Shown: positions 27,871 to 40,527, counted from the stretch's first letter. The stretch: DNA of 64,000 bases from Kitasatospora sp. MAP5-34 (GCF_029894335.1 NZ_JARXZC010000005.1:186001-250000); one strand, 5' to 3'. Notes: generated by a model not told the origin, from the letters alone. Numbers and translations: made by a program.

Positions 27871-28527
27871 ATGACCACACGTAGCACGAATTCCGACGGT
27901 TTGCGTCCCCCGCACCAGGTGCTGGACGCCACCGACGTCGCCCGGGTCATCACCCGGATCGCCCACGAGATCGTGGAGCGCGGCAAGGGCGCCGAGGACG
28001 TCGTACTCCTCGGTATCCACACCCGAGGGGTCCACCTCGCCCGCCGCCTGCACGACAAGCTCGCGCAGATCACCGGCCGCGACATCCCGCTCGGCACCCT
28101 GGACATCACGATGTACCGGGACGACCTGCGCCTCAAGCCCGCCCGCGCCCCGGAGCACACCGAGATCCCGCCCGGCGGCGTCGAGGGCAAGCTGGTCGTC
28201 CTGGTCGACGACGTGCTCTTCTCCGGACGCACCATCCGCGCCGCGCTCGACGCGCTGAGCGACATCGGCCGGCCGCGCGCCGTCCAGCTCGCCGTCCTGG
28301 TCGACCGGGGCCACCGCGAGCTGCCGATCCGCGCCGACTACGTGGGCAAGAACCTGCCCACCTCGCTGCGCGAGGCCGTTCAGGTCCAGCTCTCCGACGT
28401 CGACGGACGGGACGCCGTCCTGGTCGGCGACCGCGACTACGCCGCCCGCTCCTCCCAGGCGCTCGCCGCCGATCGGCGGCCCGATCGGCAGTCCGATCAG
28501 CGCGCCGAGCCGCGTCCGGGGGAGTAG
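27871..28527 (+). CDS. pyrR: Bifunctional pyr operon regulator / uracil phosphoribosyltransferase PyrR
   Basis: A 218-residue RNA-binding regulator of pyrimidine genes. The PRPP loop is [20 protein letters not shown]; RGAxHLARRL-like [12 protein letters not shown] and the flexible-loop TMYRDDL are present; the RNA-binding face includes [21 protein letters not shown]. The last 30 residues ([17 protein letters not shown]) are a charged extension beyond the usual about 190 residues. ATG 27871 has a perfect AAGGAGGT upstream. It is the first gene of the pyr cluster; pyrB is expected next but is absent. Confidence 0.96.
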   Translation: MTTRSTNSDGLRPPHQVLDATDVARVITRIAHEIVERGKGAEDVVLLGIHTRGVHLARRLHDKLAQITGRDIPLGTLDITMYRDDLRLKPARAPEHTEIPPGGVEGKLVVLVDDVLFSGRTIRAALDALSDIGRPRAVQLAVLVDRGHRELPIRADYVGKNLPTSLREAVQVQLSDVDGRDAVLVGDRDYAARSSQALAADRRPDRQSDQRAEPRPGE

Positions 28528-28531
28528 CCGG

Positions 28532-28591
28532 GTGAAGCTCGACACCGAAGACGACCACAGCCGTACCGACCACCCGGAGACCTCCCTGTGA
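28532..28591 (+). CDS. 19-codon reading frame in the place of pyrB
   Basis: GTG at 28532, 7 bases after a strong GGGGGAG site, encodes MKLDTEDDHSRTDHPETSL and stops as TGA overlapping the pyrC GTG (GTGA). The frame starts with Met-Lys like streptomycete PyrB, and the coupling to pyrC is what a complete pyrB would have. It may be a scar of an in-frame pyrB deletion, or a small coupling peptide. Expression is not shown. Confidence 0.4.
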   Translation: MKLDTEDDHSRTDHPETSL

Positions 28592-29892
28592 CCAGCTACC
28601 TGATCCGCAACGCCCAGATCCTCGGTGGCGCCCCGCAGGACATCCTGATCGCCGACGGCGTCATCCAGCAGATCGGCACCGGGCTGACCGCCGAGTCGGA
28701 CGTCGACATCGACGCGCACGGGCTGATCGTGCTGCCCGGCCTGGTCGACCTGCACACCCACCTGCGCGAGCCCGGCAAGGAGGACGCCGAGACCGTCCTG
28801 ACCGGCACCCGGGCCGCCGCGATGGGCGGCTTCACCGCCGTCCACGCGATGGCCAACACCACCCCGGTGGCCGACAACGCCGCCGTGGTCGAGCAGGTGT
28901 GGCAGCTCGGCAAGGACTCCGGCTACTGCGACGTGCACCCCGTCGGTGCCGTCACCGTCGGCCTGGAGGGCAAGCAGCTCGCCGAGCTCGACGCGATGCA
29001 CAGCTCGGCCGCCGGCGTCCGGGTCTTCTCCGACGACGGCAAGTGCGTCGACGACGCGGTGCTGATGCGCCGGGCGCTGGAGTACGTCAGGACGATCGAC
29101 GGCGTGGTCGCCCAGCACGCCCAGGAGCCCCGGCTCACCGAGGGCGCCCAGATGAACGAGGGCGCGGTCTCCGCCGAACTCGGCCTGGAGGGCTGGCCGG
29201 CGGTCGCCGAGGAGGCGATCATCGCCCGCGACGTCCTGCTCGCCTCGCACATCGGCGCCCGGCTGCACGTCTGCCACCTGTCCACCGTCGGCTCGGTCCG
29301 GATCGTCCGCTGGGCGAAGTCGCAGGGCTGGGACGTCACCGCCGAGGTGACCCCGCACCACCTGCTGCTCACCGACGAGATGGTCCGCTCCGGCGATCCG
29401 GTCTTCAAGGTCAACCCGCCGCTGCGCACCGAGACCGACGTGCTGGCGCTGCGCGAGGCGCTCGCGGACGGCACCATCGACGCCGTCGCCACCGACCACG
29501 CGCCGCACCCCGACGCGGACAAGGACTGCGCCTGGGCCGTCGCCGCGATGGGCATGGTCGGCCTGGAGACCGCGCTGTCGGTCGTCCAGCAGACCATGGT
29601 CGACACCGGCCTGATGAACTGGGAGGGCGTCGCGGACCGGATGTCGCACCGCCCCGCCCGGATCGGTCGGCTGGCCGGCCAGGGCCGCCCGGTCTCGGTC
29701 GGCGAGCCTGCCAACCTGGTGCTCTTCGATCCCGGCTACCGTGGGACGGTGAACGCCGACACCTTCGCGACCCGCAGCCGGAACACCCCTTTCCGAGGCC
29801 TCGAGCTGCCAGGACGGGTGCACGCGACCTTCCTGCGTGGCGTGCCGACCGTGCTGGCCGGCGAGCTGGTCGAGCCGGGTGATCTCGCGTGA
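28588..29892 (+). CDS. pyrC: Dihydroorotase
   Basis: A 434-residue zinc amidohydrolase closing carbamoyl-aspartate to dihydroorotate. The metal motif VDLHTHLREPGKEDAE, the later HVCHLSTVGSVR, EVTPHHLLL and VATDHAPH give the four His and the Asp; length is that of class I enzymes. GTG 28588 overlaps the stop of the short frame at 28532. The next gene overlaps its stop. Confidence 0.97.
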   Translation: MTSYLIRNAQILGGAPQDILIADGVIQQIGTGLTAESDVDIDAHGLIVLPGLVDLHTHLREPGKEDAETVLTGTRAAAMGGFTAVHAMANTTPVADNAAVVEQVWQLGKDSGYCDVHPVGAVTVGLEGKQLAELDAMHSSAAGVRVFSDDGKCVDDAVLMRRALEYVRTIDGVVAQHAQEPRLTEGAQMNEGAVSAELGLEGWPAVAEEAIIARDVLLASHIGARLHVCHLSTVGSVRIVRWAKSQGWDVTAEVTPHHLLLTDEMVRSGDPVFKVNPPLRTETDVLALREALADGTIDAVATDHAPHPDADKDCAWAVAAMGMVGLETALSVVQQTMVDTGLMNWEGVADRMSHRPARIGRLAGQGRPVSVGEPANLVLFDPGYRGTVNADTFATRSRNTPFRGLELPGRVHATFLRGVPTVLAGELVEPGDLA

Positions 29893-30446
29893 TGACCGAG
29901 CTGGCGAAGGAACAGGCCAAGGTCACCAACTGGCCCGGGTACATCGGCTGGGCCGTCGGCCTGCTGATCGTGATCGGCCTGGTCTACTGGCTGATGCGCC
30001 AGGGCTGGAACTGGCGCCGCACCCTGCAGTCCGACCTCCCCGAGCTGCCCGCCGTCCCGGCCGACCCCGGTACGGCGCTGCTGGAGACCAGCGGTCGCTA
30101 CCACGGCTCCACCACCGCCGGGAACTGGCTGGACCGGGTCGTCGCGCACGGCCTGGGCACCCGCAGCCTGGCCGAACTGACCCTCACCGAGCGCGGCCTG
30201 CTGGTCCGCCGCCCGGGTGATGTCGACCTCTGGATCCCCGCCGAGGCGCTGACCGGGGCCCGGCAGGACTCCGGGATCGCGGGCAAGGTCGTCCCGGCCG
30301 GCCTGCTGGTCGTCACCTGGACACACCACTCGATGGCGCTGGATTCCGGCTTCCGGGCCGACCACCCTGATGAGCACGCCGCCTGGGTCGAGGCGGTCGA
30401 CGCACTTGTCGTACGTACGAAGAAGACGGAAGAGGCCGCCAAATGA
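29892..30446 (+). CDS. Single-pass membrane protein with a PH-like domain, pyr operon
   Basis: A 184-residue protein. One membrane helix ([21 protein letters not shown], about residues 14-34) is followed by a compact beta-rich domain ([82 protein letters not shown]) that reads like a bacterial PH-type domain. It sits between pyrC and carA, as in other streptomycetes, coupled at both ends. Role unknown; possibly tethering or sensing at the membrane. Confidence 0.85.
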   Translation: MTELAKEQAKVTNWPGYIGWAVGLLIVIGLVYWLMRQGWNWRRTLQSDLPELPAVPADPGTALLETSGRYHGSTTAGNWLDRVVAHGLGTRSLAELTLTERGLLVRRPGDVDLWIPAEALTGARQDSGIAGKVVPAGLLVVTWTHHSMALDSGFRADHPDEHAAWVEAVDALVVRTKKTEEAAK

Positions 30447-31618
30447 CCGCACCTGCCCCCACCACACAGCGCCTCAGGCGGGAGCGTGTGCCTGCCGTGC
30501 TCGTCCTGGAGGACGGCCGGACGTTCCGCGGCCAGGCGTACGGCGCCGTCGGCGAGACCTTCGGCGAGGCCGTCTTCAACACCGGCATGTCCGGCTACCA
30601 GGAGACGCTGACCGACCCCTCGTACCACCGCCAGGTGGTCGTGATGACCTTCCCGCAGATCGGCAACACCGGCGTCAACGACGAGGACCCGGAGTCGAAG
30701 CAGATCTGGGTCGCCGGGTACGTCGTCCGGGACCCGTCCCGGGTCTCCTCCAACTGGCGCTCGCAGCGCTCGCTGGAGGACGAGCTGACGGCCCAGGGCA
30801 TCGTCGGCATCAGCGGCATCGACACCCGCGCGCTCACCCGCCACCTGCGCGAGCGCGGCGCGATGCGGGTCGGCATCTTCTCCGGTCCGGCGCTCGCCGA
30901 CCAGGCGGCGCTGCTCGCCCGGGTCAACGAGGCCCCCGAGATGAAGGGTGCGGACCTCTGCGCCGAGGTCGCCACCACCGAGCCGTACATCGTGCCGGCC
31001 GTCGGAGCGAAGCGCTTCACCGTCGCCGCCATCGACCTCGGCATCAAGGCGATGACCCCGCAGCGGATGGCCGAGCGCGGCATCGAGGTGCACGTGCTGC
31101 CCGCCAACTCCACCGTCGAGGACATCTACGCGGTCAACCCCGACGGCGTGTTCTTCTCCAACGGCCCGGGTGACCCGGCCACCGCCGACCACCAGGTCGC
31201 GGTGATGCAGGGTGTGCTGGAGCGGAAGACGCCGCTGTTCGGCATCTGCTTCGGCAACCAGATCCTCGGCCGCGCGCTGGGCTTCGGCACGTACAAGCTC
31301 AAGTACGGCCACCGGGGCATCAACCAGCCCGTCCAGGACCGCACCACCAGCAAGGTGGAGGTCACCGCGCACAACCACGGCTTCGCCGTGAACGCGCCGC
31401 TGGACAAGGTCAGCGACACCCCGTACGGGCGCGCCGAGGTCTCCCACGTCTGCCTCAACGACGACGTGGTCGAGGGCCTCCAGTGCCTGGACACGCCCGC
31501 CTTCAGCGTGCAGTACCACCCGGAAGCGGCAGCAGGCCCGCACGACGCGGCCTACCTGTTCGATCGTTTCGTCGACCTGATGGCCGGCGCCCCGGCCCGC
31601 ACCACCGCAGGGAGCTGA
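30443..31618 (+). CDS. carA: Carbamoyl-phosphate synthase small (glutaminase) subunit
   Basis: A 391-residue class I glutamine amidotransferase supplying ammonia to CarB. N-terminal domain: [30 protein letters not shown]. Glutaminase: [26 protein letters not shown] with nucleophile Cys269, and [13 protein letters not shown] with the His/Glu of the triad. The ATG overlaps the preceding TGA (ATGA). The enzyme serves both pyrimidine and arginine synthesis. Confidence 0.97.
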   Translation: MTAPAPTTQRLRRERVPAVLVLEDGRTFRGQAYGAVGETFGEAVFNTGMSGYQETLTDPSYHRQVVVMTFPQIGNTGVNDEDPESKQIWVAGYVVRDPSRVSSNWRSQRSLEDELTAQGIVGISGIDTRALTRHLRERGAMRVGIFSGPALADQAALLARVNEAPEMKGADLCAEVATTEPYIVPAVGAKRFTVAAIDLGIKAMTPQRMAERGIEVHVLPANSTVEDIYAVNPDGVFFSNGPGDPATADHQVAVMQGVLERKTPLFGICFGNQILGRALGFGTYKLKYGHRGINQPVQDRTTSKVEVTAHNHGFAVNAPLDKVSDTPYGRAEVSHVCLNDDVVEGLQCLDTPAFSVQYHPEAAAGPHDAAYLFDRFVDLMAGAPARTTAGS

Positions 31619-31620
31619 CC

Positions 31621-34929
<3,309 letters not shown>

Positions 34930-34939
34930 CACAACTCCA

Positions 34940-34971
34940 GTGGGGGGCACCTGAGTTACGGTGCCCCCCAC
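34940..34971 (+). terminator. Hairpin after carB
   Basis: GTGGGGGGCACC and GGTGCCCCCCAC form a perfect 12-bp stem with an 8-base loop between carB and pyrD. It could end the pyrR-carB transcript or damp expression of the downstream genes. Confidence 0.8.
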
Positions 34972-35015
34972 ACCCATGCTCGTTGCTCGTCGCTCGTTGA
35001 GGAAGGCCACCGCCC

Positions 35016-36110
35016 TTGTACAAGCTCCTGTTCAACCTCGTCTTCAAGAAGATGGACCCCGAGAAGGCCCACCACCTCGGCTTCTTCTGGATCCGGCTGG
35101 CCGCCTCCGTGCCCGGGCTGAAGCAGCTCGTACGACTGGTGCTCGCGCCGCAGGACCGCGCGCTGCGCACCACCGCCCTCGGCCTCGACCTGCCCGGCCC
35201 GTTCGGGCTCGGGGCGGGCTTCGACAAGAACGGCATCGGGATCGACGGGCTGTCGATGCTCGGCTTCGACTTCGTCGAGATCGGCACCATCACCGGTGAG
35301 CCGCAGCCGGGCAACCCGACGCCGCGCCTGTTCCGGCTGGTCGAGGACCGCGCGCTGATCAACCGGATGGGCTTCAACAACCAGGGCTCCGAGCGGGTCG
35401 CCGCCCGGCTGGCCGCCCGCCGGCCCAGCACCTCGGCCCCGGTGGTCGGCGTCAACATCGGCAAGACGAAGGTGGTCGAGGAGGCGGACGCCACCGCCGA
35501 CTACGTCAAGAGCACCGAGCGGCTCGCCGCGCACGCCGACTACCTGGTCGTCAACGTCAGCTCCCCGAACACCCCCGGGCTGCGCAACCTCCAGGCCGTC
35601 TCCACCCTCGGTCCGCTGCTCTGGGACGTCCGCAAGGCCGCCGACGCGGCCGCGCCGCACCACGTCCCGCTGCTGGTGAAGATCGCCCCCGACCTGGCCG
35701 ACGAGGACATCGACGAGATCGCCGACATGGCCCTGCACCTCGGCCTGGACGGCATCATCGCAACCAACACCACGATCGGCCGCGAGGGCCTGCGGGAGTC
35801 CTCGGCGCGGATCGAGGAGATCGGCATGGGCGGGCTCTCCGGTGCCCCGCTCAAGGCGCGGTCGCTGGAGGTCCTGCAGCGGCTGCGGGCGCGCACCGAG
35901 GGGCGGCTGACGCTGATCGCCGTCGGTGGCATCGAGACGGCCGACGACGCCTGGGAGCGGATCCTGGCCGGCGCCGACCTCGTGCAGGGCTACAGCGCCT
36001 TCATCTACGAGGGGCCGTTCTGGATGCGGCGGATGCACAAGGGCCTCTCGGCCCACCTGCGGGCGAGCGGCTTCAAGACCATCGCCGAGGCGGTGGGCAC
36101 GGCGAAGTAG
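35016..36110 (+). CDS. pyrD: Quinone-dependent dihydroorotate dehydrogenase (class 2)
   Basis: A 364-residue FMN enzyme oxidising dihydroorotate with membrane quinone. The N-terminal helices ([22 protein letters not shown]) are the class 2 membrane/quinone part. [39 protein letters not shown] and [14 protein letters not shown] (catalytic Ser) are typical, as is [23 protein letters not shown] 35016 follows GAGGAAGG. This is the usual streptomycete enzyme; a second, class 1B enzyme is encoded just downstream. Confidence 0.96.
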   Translation: MYKLLFNLVFKKMDPEKAHHLGFFWIRLAASVPGLKQLVRLVLAPQDRALRTTALGLDLPGPFGLGAGFDKNGIGIDGLSMLGFDFVEIGTITGEPQPGNPTPRLFRLVEDRALINRMGFNNQGSERVAARLAARRPSTSAPVVGVNIGKTKVVEEADATADYVKSTERLAAHADYLVVNVSSPNTPGLRNLQAVSTLGPLLWDVRKAADAAAPHHVPLLVKIAPDLADEDIDEIADMALHLGLDGIIATNTTIGREGLRESSARIEEIGMGGLSGAPLKARSLEVLQRLRARTEGRLTLIAVGGIETADDAWERILAGADLVQGYSAFIYEGPFWMRRMHKGLSAHLRASGFKTIAEAVGTAK

Positions 36111-36154
36111 GGGGCGGTGCAACTGGCTGTCCGATCATCGGTGCGGGCTCGGAG

Positions 36155-36186
36155 CCTTCCGATTTCGCGCAGTTCCCCGCGCCCCC
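36155..36186. repeat. Intergenic repeat, copy 2 (right arm only)
   Basis: GCCTTCCGATTTCGCGCAGT followed by TCCCCGCGCCCC, the right arm of the repeat family, 45 bases after pyrD. Confidence 0.8.
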
Positions 36187-36292
36187 TGGGGGAACCCCGT
36201 CCTCTTGAGGGGTAGGGCGAAGTGACAGGGGATGGTCGGATTTGTCAGAGTGCTCGGAATCAAGCGCGTAGGGCTGCCGAAAGGTGAACAAG

Positions 36293-37147
36293 ATGGCCCA
36301 CCCAGTCCAGAGCGAGGCCGAGGTGCTCTCCCGCAGCACCGAGGGCGGCTACCACCGGCTGGTGCTGCGCGCCCCGGAGGCGGCTCCCCGGGTCCGGCCG
36401 GGGCACTTCGCGACCCTGGCGGTCGGCGGGCCGAACTCCGCGCTGCTGCTGCGGCGGGCCTTCTCGATCCACCGGGCCGATGTCGAGGCCGGGACGGTCG
36501 AGCTGGTGATCGCCGAGCGCGGGGAGGGGACGAGGGAACTCGCCCGGGCCAGGCCCGGCGACCGGCTCGACCTGATCGCTCCGCTCGGTACGCCGTTCCC
36601 GCTGCCCGACGGGCCCGTCAGCGCGCTGCTGGTGGCCGACGGGTACGGCGGCGCGCCGCTGTTCGGGCTCGGCGAGGAGATCCGGCGGCGTGGCGGCCAG
36701 GTCGGGTTCATCCTGGGCGCGGCCACGGCCGACCGCCTCTTCGGGGTCGAGCAGGCCCGGGCGCTCACCCAGGACGTCCTGGTGGTCACCGAGGACGGCT
36801 CGGCCGGGCTGCAGGGCCGGGTCACCGACCCGCTCGCCCAGGCCGTCAAGGCGATCGACGCGACCGTGGTGCACGCGTGTGGTCCGATGCCGATGCTGCG
36901 CGAGGTCTCCGCCATCGCGCTGGGCCTCGGCGCCCGCTGCCACACCTCGGTGGAGGAGGCGATGGCCTGCGGCGTCGGCATCTGTATGACCTGCGTGCTG
37001 CCGGTGGTCGGCGAGGACGGCGTGAGCCGCTTCGTCCGCTCCTGCACCGACGGCCCGGTCTTCGACGGCGCCCGGGTCCGCTGGGACGACATCGGCACCG
37101 TGCCCCCCGATCTGGAAGGCGCCGCCGCGATGGGAGTCCGGAGCTGA
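36293..37147 (+). CDS. pyrK: Dihydroorotate dehydrogenase electron-transfer subunit (PyrK)
   Basis: A 284-residue ferredoxin-reductase-like protein that passes electrons from PyrDB to NAD. FAD-binding RRAFSIHRAD (RxxS type) is near residue 50; the NAD domain has LLVADGYGGAPLFGL and HACGPMPMLREV. The C-terminal 2Fe-2S ligands are intact: CGVGICMTC then a fourth Cys in RSCTDGPVF. ATG 36293 is chosen with GAAAGGTG just upstream; a GTG lies 9 bases before. The TGA overlaps the ATG of the catalytic subunit. Confidence 0.95.
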   Translation: MAHPVQSEAEVLSRSTEGGYHRLVLRAPEAAPRVRPGHFATLAVGGPNSALLLRRAFSIHRADVEAGTVELVIAERGEGTRELARARPGDRLDLIAPLGTPFPLPDGPVSALLVADGYGGAPLFGLGEEIRRRGGQVGFILGAATADRLFGVEQARALTQDVLVVTEDGSAGLQGRVTDPLAQAVKAIDATVVHACGPMPMLREVSAIALGLGARCHTSVEEAMACGVGICMTCVLPVVGEDGVSRFVRSCTDGPVFDGARVRWDDIGTVPPDLEGAAAMGVRS

Positions 37148-38106
37148 TGGACCCTCAGGAGATCGACCTCACCGTCCCGTTCGGCCCGCTGACGCTGCCG
37201 AACCCGCTCACCACCGCCTCCGGCTGCGCCGGGTACGGGCGTGAGCTGGCCAAGTTCGTCCCGCTGGACGAGCTGGGTTCCGTCACCACCAAGACGATCA
37301 TGCCGTACGCCCGCTCCGGCCTGGCCACGCCCCGGATGGCCGAGACGCCGTCCGGGATGCTCAATGCGATCGGACTGCAGGGCCCCGGCGTCGCCGCCTT
37401 CGTCCGGCACGAGCTGCCCTGGCTCGCCGAGCGCGGCGCCCGGGTGCTGGTCTCGGTCGCGGGGGAGCGGCTGGAGGAGTACGCGGAGGTCGCCGAGCAG
37501 CTGAACGGGCAGCCCGGCGTGATCGGCCTCGAACTCAACATCTCCTGCCCCAACGTCGCCGACCGGGGTCAGGTCTTCGCCTGCAACCCGGCCACCTCGT
37601 ACGACGTGGTCCGCGCCGTCCGGGAGGTCACCGACGCCGCCCTGCCGGTGTACGCCAAGCTCTCGCCCGACGTGACCTCGATCACCGAGATCGCCGCCGC
37701 CTGCGTCTCGGCCGGGGCCGACGGGCTGTCGATGATCAACACCTCGCTCGGGATGGCCATCGACCTGGACACCCTGCGCCCCGCGCTCGCGGGCGGCACC
37801 GGCGGGCTCTCCGGGCCCGCCGTCCGGCCGATCGCCGTGCGCTGCGTTCACCAGGTGTACGCGGCGATGGCCGCCGGGCGCATCCCCGAGGTGCCGATCA
37901 TCGGGATGGGCGGCATCCGCACCGGCCGGGACGCCCTGGAGTTCGCGCTCGCCGGCGCCGGCGGTCTCGCCGTCGGCACCACCCTGTTCAACGACCCCGC
38001 CGCCCCGCTGCGCATCCTCGACGAGCTGCGCAGCGAGCTGGCGGCCCGGGGCTTCGCCAAGTTCACCGACGTGGTGGGGCTCGCCCACCGCACCCCCTCC
38101 CGCTGA
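37147..38106 (+). CDS. pyrD: NAD-dependent dihydroorotate dehydrogenase, catalytic subunit (class 1B)
   Basis: A 319-residue FMN subunit of the PyrDB-PyrK heterotetramer. TTASGCAGYGRELAKF, GLQGPGVAAFV, LELNISCPNV (catalytic Cys, the class 1 base, where class 2 has Ser), LSPDVTSI, INTSLGMAIDLDTLRP, GTGGLSGPAVRPIAVR and GMGGIRTGRDALEF are all class 1B features. Translationally coupled to pyrK. Together with the class 2 gene upstream, the cluster encodes two independent solutions to the same step. Confidence 0.95.
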   Translation: MDPQEIDLTVPFGPLTLPNPLTTASGCAGYGRELAKFVPLDELGSVTTKTIMPYARSGLATPRMAETPSGMLNAIGLQGPGVAAFVRHELPWLAERGARVLVSVAGERLEEYAEVAEQLNGQPGVIGLELNISCPNVADRGQVFACNPATSYDVVRAVREVTDAALPVYAKLSPDVTSITEIAAACVSAGADGLSMINTSLGMAIDLDTLRPALAGGTGGLSGPAVRPIAVRCVHQVYAAMAAGRIPEVPIIGMGGIRTGRDALEFALAGAGGLAVGTTLFNDPAAPLRILDELRSELAARGFAKFTDVVGLAHRTPSR

Positions 38107-38115
38107 AAGGCCGTC

Positions 38116-38952
38116 ATGACCCTCGCTCCCTTCGGTGCCCGTCTGCGCCACGCCCTCGACACCCGTGGTCAGCTGTGCGTCGGCATCGACCCGCACGCCT
38201 CCCTGCTGGCCGCCTGGGGCCTGAGCGACGACGTGGCCGGGCTGGAGAAGTTCAGCCGCACCGTGGTCGAGGCGCTGGCGGGCGAGGTCGCCGTGCTCAA
38301 GCCGCAGGCCGCCTTCTTCGAGCGCTTCGGCAGCCGGGGCATCGCCGTCCTGGAGCAGACCGTCGCCGAGGCCCGCGAGGCGGGCGCGCTGGTGCTGATG
38401 GACGCCAAGCGCGGCGACATCGGCTCCACCATGGCCGCCTACGCCGAGACCTTCCTCTCACCGGGCAGCCCGCTCTTCTCGGACGCCGTCACCGTCAGCC
38501 CGTACCTGGGCTTCGGGTCGCTGCGGCCCGCGCTCGACCTGGCCCGGGCCAACGGCTGCGGCGTGTTCGCGCTGGCGCTGACCTCCAACCCCGAGGGTGC
38601 CGAGGTGCAGCGCGCGGTGGCCGCGAACGGCGAGAGCGTCGCCCAGGGTGTGCTGCGCAGCCTGGCGGCCGAGAACGCGGGCGCCGAGCCGCTCGGCTCG
38701 TTCGGCGCGGTGGTCGGCGCGACGCTGGCCGAGGCCGGCGTGGACCTGGCGATCAACGGCCCGCTGCTCGCCCCCGGCGTCGGCGCGCAGGGCGCGACGG
38801 CGGCGGACCTGCCCCGGGTCTTCGGCGACGCGGTGCGCGACGTGGTGCCCAGCGTGAGCCGCGACATCCTCAAGCACGGGCCCTCGGTGGCGGCACTTCG
38901 GGCGGCTTCGGCGCGCTTCGTGGACGAGATCGGTGCCGTGCTGGGAAGGTGA
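38116..38952 (+). CDS. pyrF: Orotidine 5'-phosphate decarboxylase (PyrF type 2)
   Basis: A 278-residue decarboxylase giving UMP. N-terminus FGARLRHALDTRGQLCVGIDPH, VAVLKPQAAFFERFG, and the catalytic Lys/Asp set in LMDAKRGDIGSTMAAYA; C-terminal LLAPGVGAQGATAADL and VPSVSRDIL bind phosphate. It is the long (type 2) form normal in actinobacteria. It starts 9 bases after the class 1B gene; a U-tailed terminator follows. Confidence 0.96.
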   Translation: MTLAPFGARLRHALDTRGQLCVGIDPHASLLAAWGLSDDVAGLEKFSRTVVEALAGEVAVLKPQAAFFERFGSRGIAVLEQTVAEAREAGALVLMDAKRGDIGSTMAAYAETFLSPGSPLFSDAVTVSPYLGFGSLRPALDLARANGCGVFALALTSNPEGAEVQRAVAANGESVAQGVLRSLAAENAGAEPLGSFGAVVGATLAEAGVDLAINGPLLAPGVGAQGATAADLPRVFGDAVRDVVPSVSRDILKHGPSVAALRAASARFVDEIGAVLGR

Positions 38953-39009
38953 GCGGCGTCACATTTGGTGGATCAACCCCGCTCGCCCAGGGTTGATTTG
39001 CCCTGATAG

Positions 39010-39041
39010 GTCCTGGTCGGCCTCGGCTGACCAGGACTTTT
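39010..39041 (+). terminator. pyr cluster terminator
   Basis: GTCCTGGTC and GACCAGGAC form a 9-bp stem, loop GGCCTCGGCT, followed by TTTT: a classical intrinsic terminator 58 bases after pyrF. Confidence 0.88.
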
Positions 39042-39053
39042 CGTGTTCTTTTC

Positions 39054-39082
39054 CTGACGCGGGGGCTCAAGTTGGGTAGTGT
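39054..39082 (+). promoter_or_regulatory. sIHF promoter
   Basis: CTGACG at 39054-39059 and TAGTGT at 39077-39082 with a 17-base spacer, a good SigA-type promoter 137 bases upstream of the sIHF start. Confidence 0.6.
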
Positions 39083-39219
39083 CCGGCGGTAGGTCATCGA
39101 AGGGCGGCGGACATCGTCGCTCTCGCAGGTCAGAGCCGTTTTGGTTCCCCTGTTTTCGGTGTCCCAGGCAGTACCCAGTCATAGCTCATCCCTTCCTTCC
39201 ACACCCTGAGGTGAACGGC

Positions 39220-39546
39220 GTGGCTCTTCCGCCCCTTACCCCTGAACAGCGCACCGCGGCGCTCGCCAAGGCTGCCGATGCTCGCCGGAAGCGCGCCGAC
39301 ATCAAGGACAAGCTGAAGCACTCCGGTGCCTCGCTCCATGACGTCATCAAGGCGGGCAAGTCCGACGACGAGGTCATCGGCAAGATGAAGGTGTCCGCCC
39401 TGCTGGAGAGCCTTCCGGGCGTCGGCAAGGTGCGCGCCAAGCAGATCATGGAGCGTCTGGGTATCAGCGAGAGCCGCCGGGTTCGCGGCCTCGGTACCAA
39501 CCAGATCGCCTCGCTGGAGCGGGAGTTCGGGAGCACCGCCTCCTGA
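39220..39546 (+). CDS. sihF: Streptomyces integration host factor sIHF
   Basis: A 108-residue basic nucleoid-associated protein of actinobacteria (mIHF family). After the Pro-rich start ALPPLTPEQRTAALAKAA comes a long helix (ARRKRADIKDKLKHSGASLHDVI) and a helix-two-turn-helix-like DNA-binding core, SALLESLPGVGKVRAKQIME, then RLGISESRRVRGLGTNQIAS. GTG 39220 matches the family N-terminus and has GAGGTG 6 bases upstream. Involved in chromosome condensation and development in streptomycetes. Confidence 0.96.
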   Translation: MALPPLTPEQRTAALAKAADARRKRADIKDKLKHSGASLHDVIKAGKSDDEVIGKMKVSALLESLPGVGKVRAKQIMERLGISESRRVRGLGTNQIASLEREFGSTAS

Positions 39547-39573
39547 GCCGACGCCGGACCGGCCCCCGTGGTG

Positions 39574-39595
39574 CCCGGATCGTCCGCGATCCGGG
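39574..39595. terminator. Hairpin between sIHF and gmk, abutting the gmk -10
   Basis: CCCGGATCG and CGATCCGGG form a perfect 9-bp stem with loop TCCG. It may terminate sIHF and it touches the gmk -10 at 39595. Confidence 0.65.
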
Positions 39596-39607
39596 ATAAT
39601 CGGTGCA
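39595..39607 (+). promoter_or_regulatory. gmk -10 for a leaderless transcript
   Basis: GATAAT at 39595-39600 ends 6 bases before the ATG at 39607, so transcription would start at the start codon. No ribosome binding site is visible. No convincing -35 is seen. Confidence 0.55.
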
Positions 39608-40164
39608 TGAGTGAACGTCCGCGGCTGACCGTGCTCTCCGGCCCTTCGGGGGTCGGCAAGAGCACGGTCGTCGTTCATATGAGGCAGCAGCACCCCGAGG
39701 CATGGCTCTCCGTGTCGGCCACCACCCGCCGCCCGCGGCCGGGCGAGCAGCACGGGGTCCACTACTACTTCGTCGACAACGACGAGTTCGACAAGCTGAT
39801 CGCCAACGGCGAACTGCTGGAGTGGGCCGTGTTCGCCGGCAACCGGTACGGCACGCCGCGTGCGGCCGTGCTGGAGAAGCTGGAGAACGGCGTCCCGGTG
39901 CTGCTGGAGATCGATCTGCAGGGCGCCCGTCAGGTGCGCGAGTCGATGCCCGAGGCGCTGCTGGTCTTCCTGGCTCCGCCGAGCTGGGACGAGCTGGTCC
40001 GCCGGCTCACCGGCCGGGGTACCGAGCCGCAGGACGTGATCGAGAAGCGGCTGGAGGCGGCGAAGGTCGAGCTGGCTGCCGAGGCCGAATTCGACGTGAC
40101 CCTTGTCAACAGCTCGGTCGAGCAGGTAGTGGACGAGCTGCTGGCCCTGTTGGGTGTAGTCTGA
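39607..40164 (+). CDS. gmk: Guanylate kinase
   Basis: A 185-residue kinase forming GDP from GMP. P-loop [10 protein letters not shown] at residues 11-20; GMP-binding [31 protein letters not shown]; lid [15 protein letters not shown]. The ATG at 39607 gives the normal N-terminus. It forms the conserved sIHF-gmk-rpoZ-coaBC-metK-priA order. Confidence 0.97.
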   Translation: MSERPRLTVLSGPSGVGKSTVVVHMRQQHPEAWLSVSATTRRPRPGEQHGVHYYFVDNDEFDKLIANGELLEWAVFAGNRYGTPRAAVLEKLENGVPVLLEIDLQGARQVRESMPEALLVFLAPPSWDELVRRLTGRGTEPQDVIEKRLEAAKVELAAEAEFDVTLVNSSVEQVVDELLALLGVV

Positions 40165-40252
40165 CCAGATCATGTTGTGCTGACTACGGTCGAACTTCAT
40201 GTGCTGATCTGATCAGCATCCTTTCTTTGCCACCTTTTCGGAAGGTTTTCGC

Positions 40253-40519
40253 GTGTCCTCTTCCATGACCGCGCCCGAGGGCATCATCAACCCGCCGATC
40301 GATGAGCTGCTCGAGGCCACCGACTCGAAGTACAGCCTGGTGATCTACGCCGCCAAGCGCGCGCGTCAGATCAACGCGTACTACTCGCAGCTCGGCGAGG
40401 GCCTCCTGGAGTACGTCGGCCCGCTGGTCGACACCCACGTGCACGAGAAGCCGCTGTCGATCGCACTCCGCGAGATCAACGCCGGCATGCTCACCGCGGA
40501 GCCCACCGAGGCCGCCTGA
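40253..40519 (+). CDS. rpoZ: RNA polymerase omega subunit
   Basis: An 88-residue assembly subunit of RNA polymerase. [40 protein letters not shown] and [14 protein letters not shown] are family hallmarks. GTG 40253 has GGAAGG 7 bases upstream; an internal ATG four codons later is possible. A strong terminator follows at once. Confidence 0.97.
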   Translation: MSSSMTAPEGIINPPIDELLEATDSKYSLVIYAAKRARQINAYYSQLGEGLLEYVGPLVDTHVHEKPLSIALREINAGMLTAEPTEAA

Positions 40520-40527
40520 GTCTGTCC

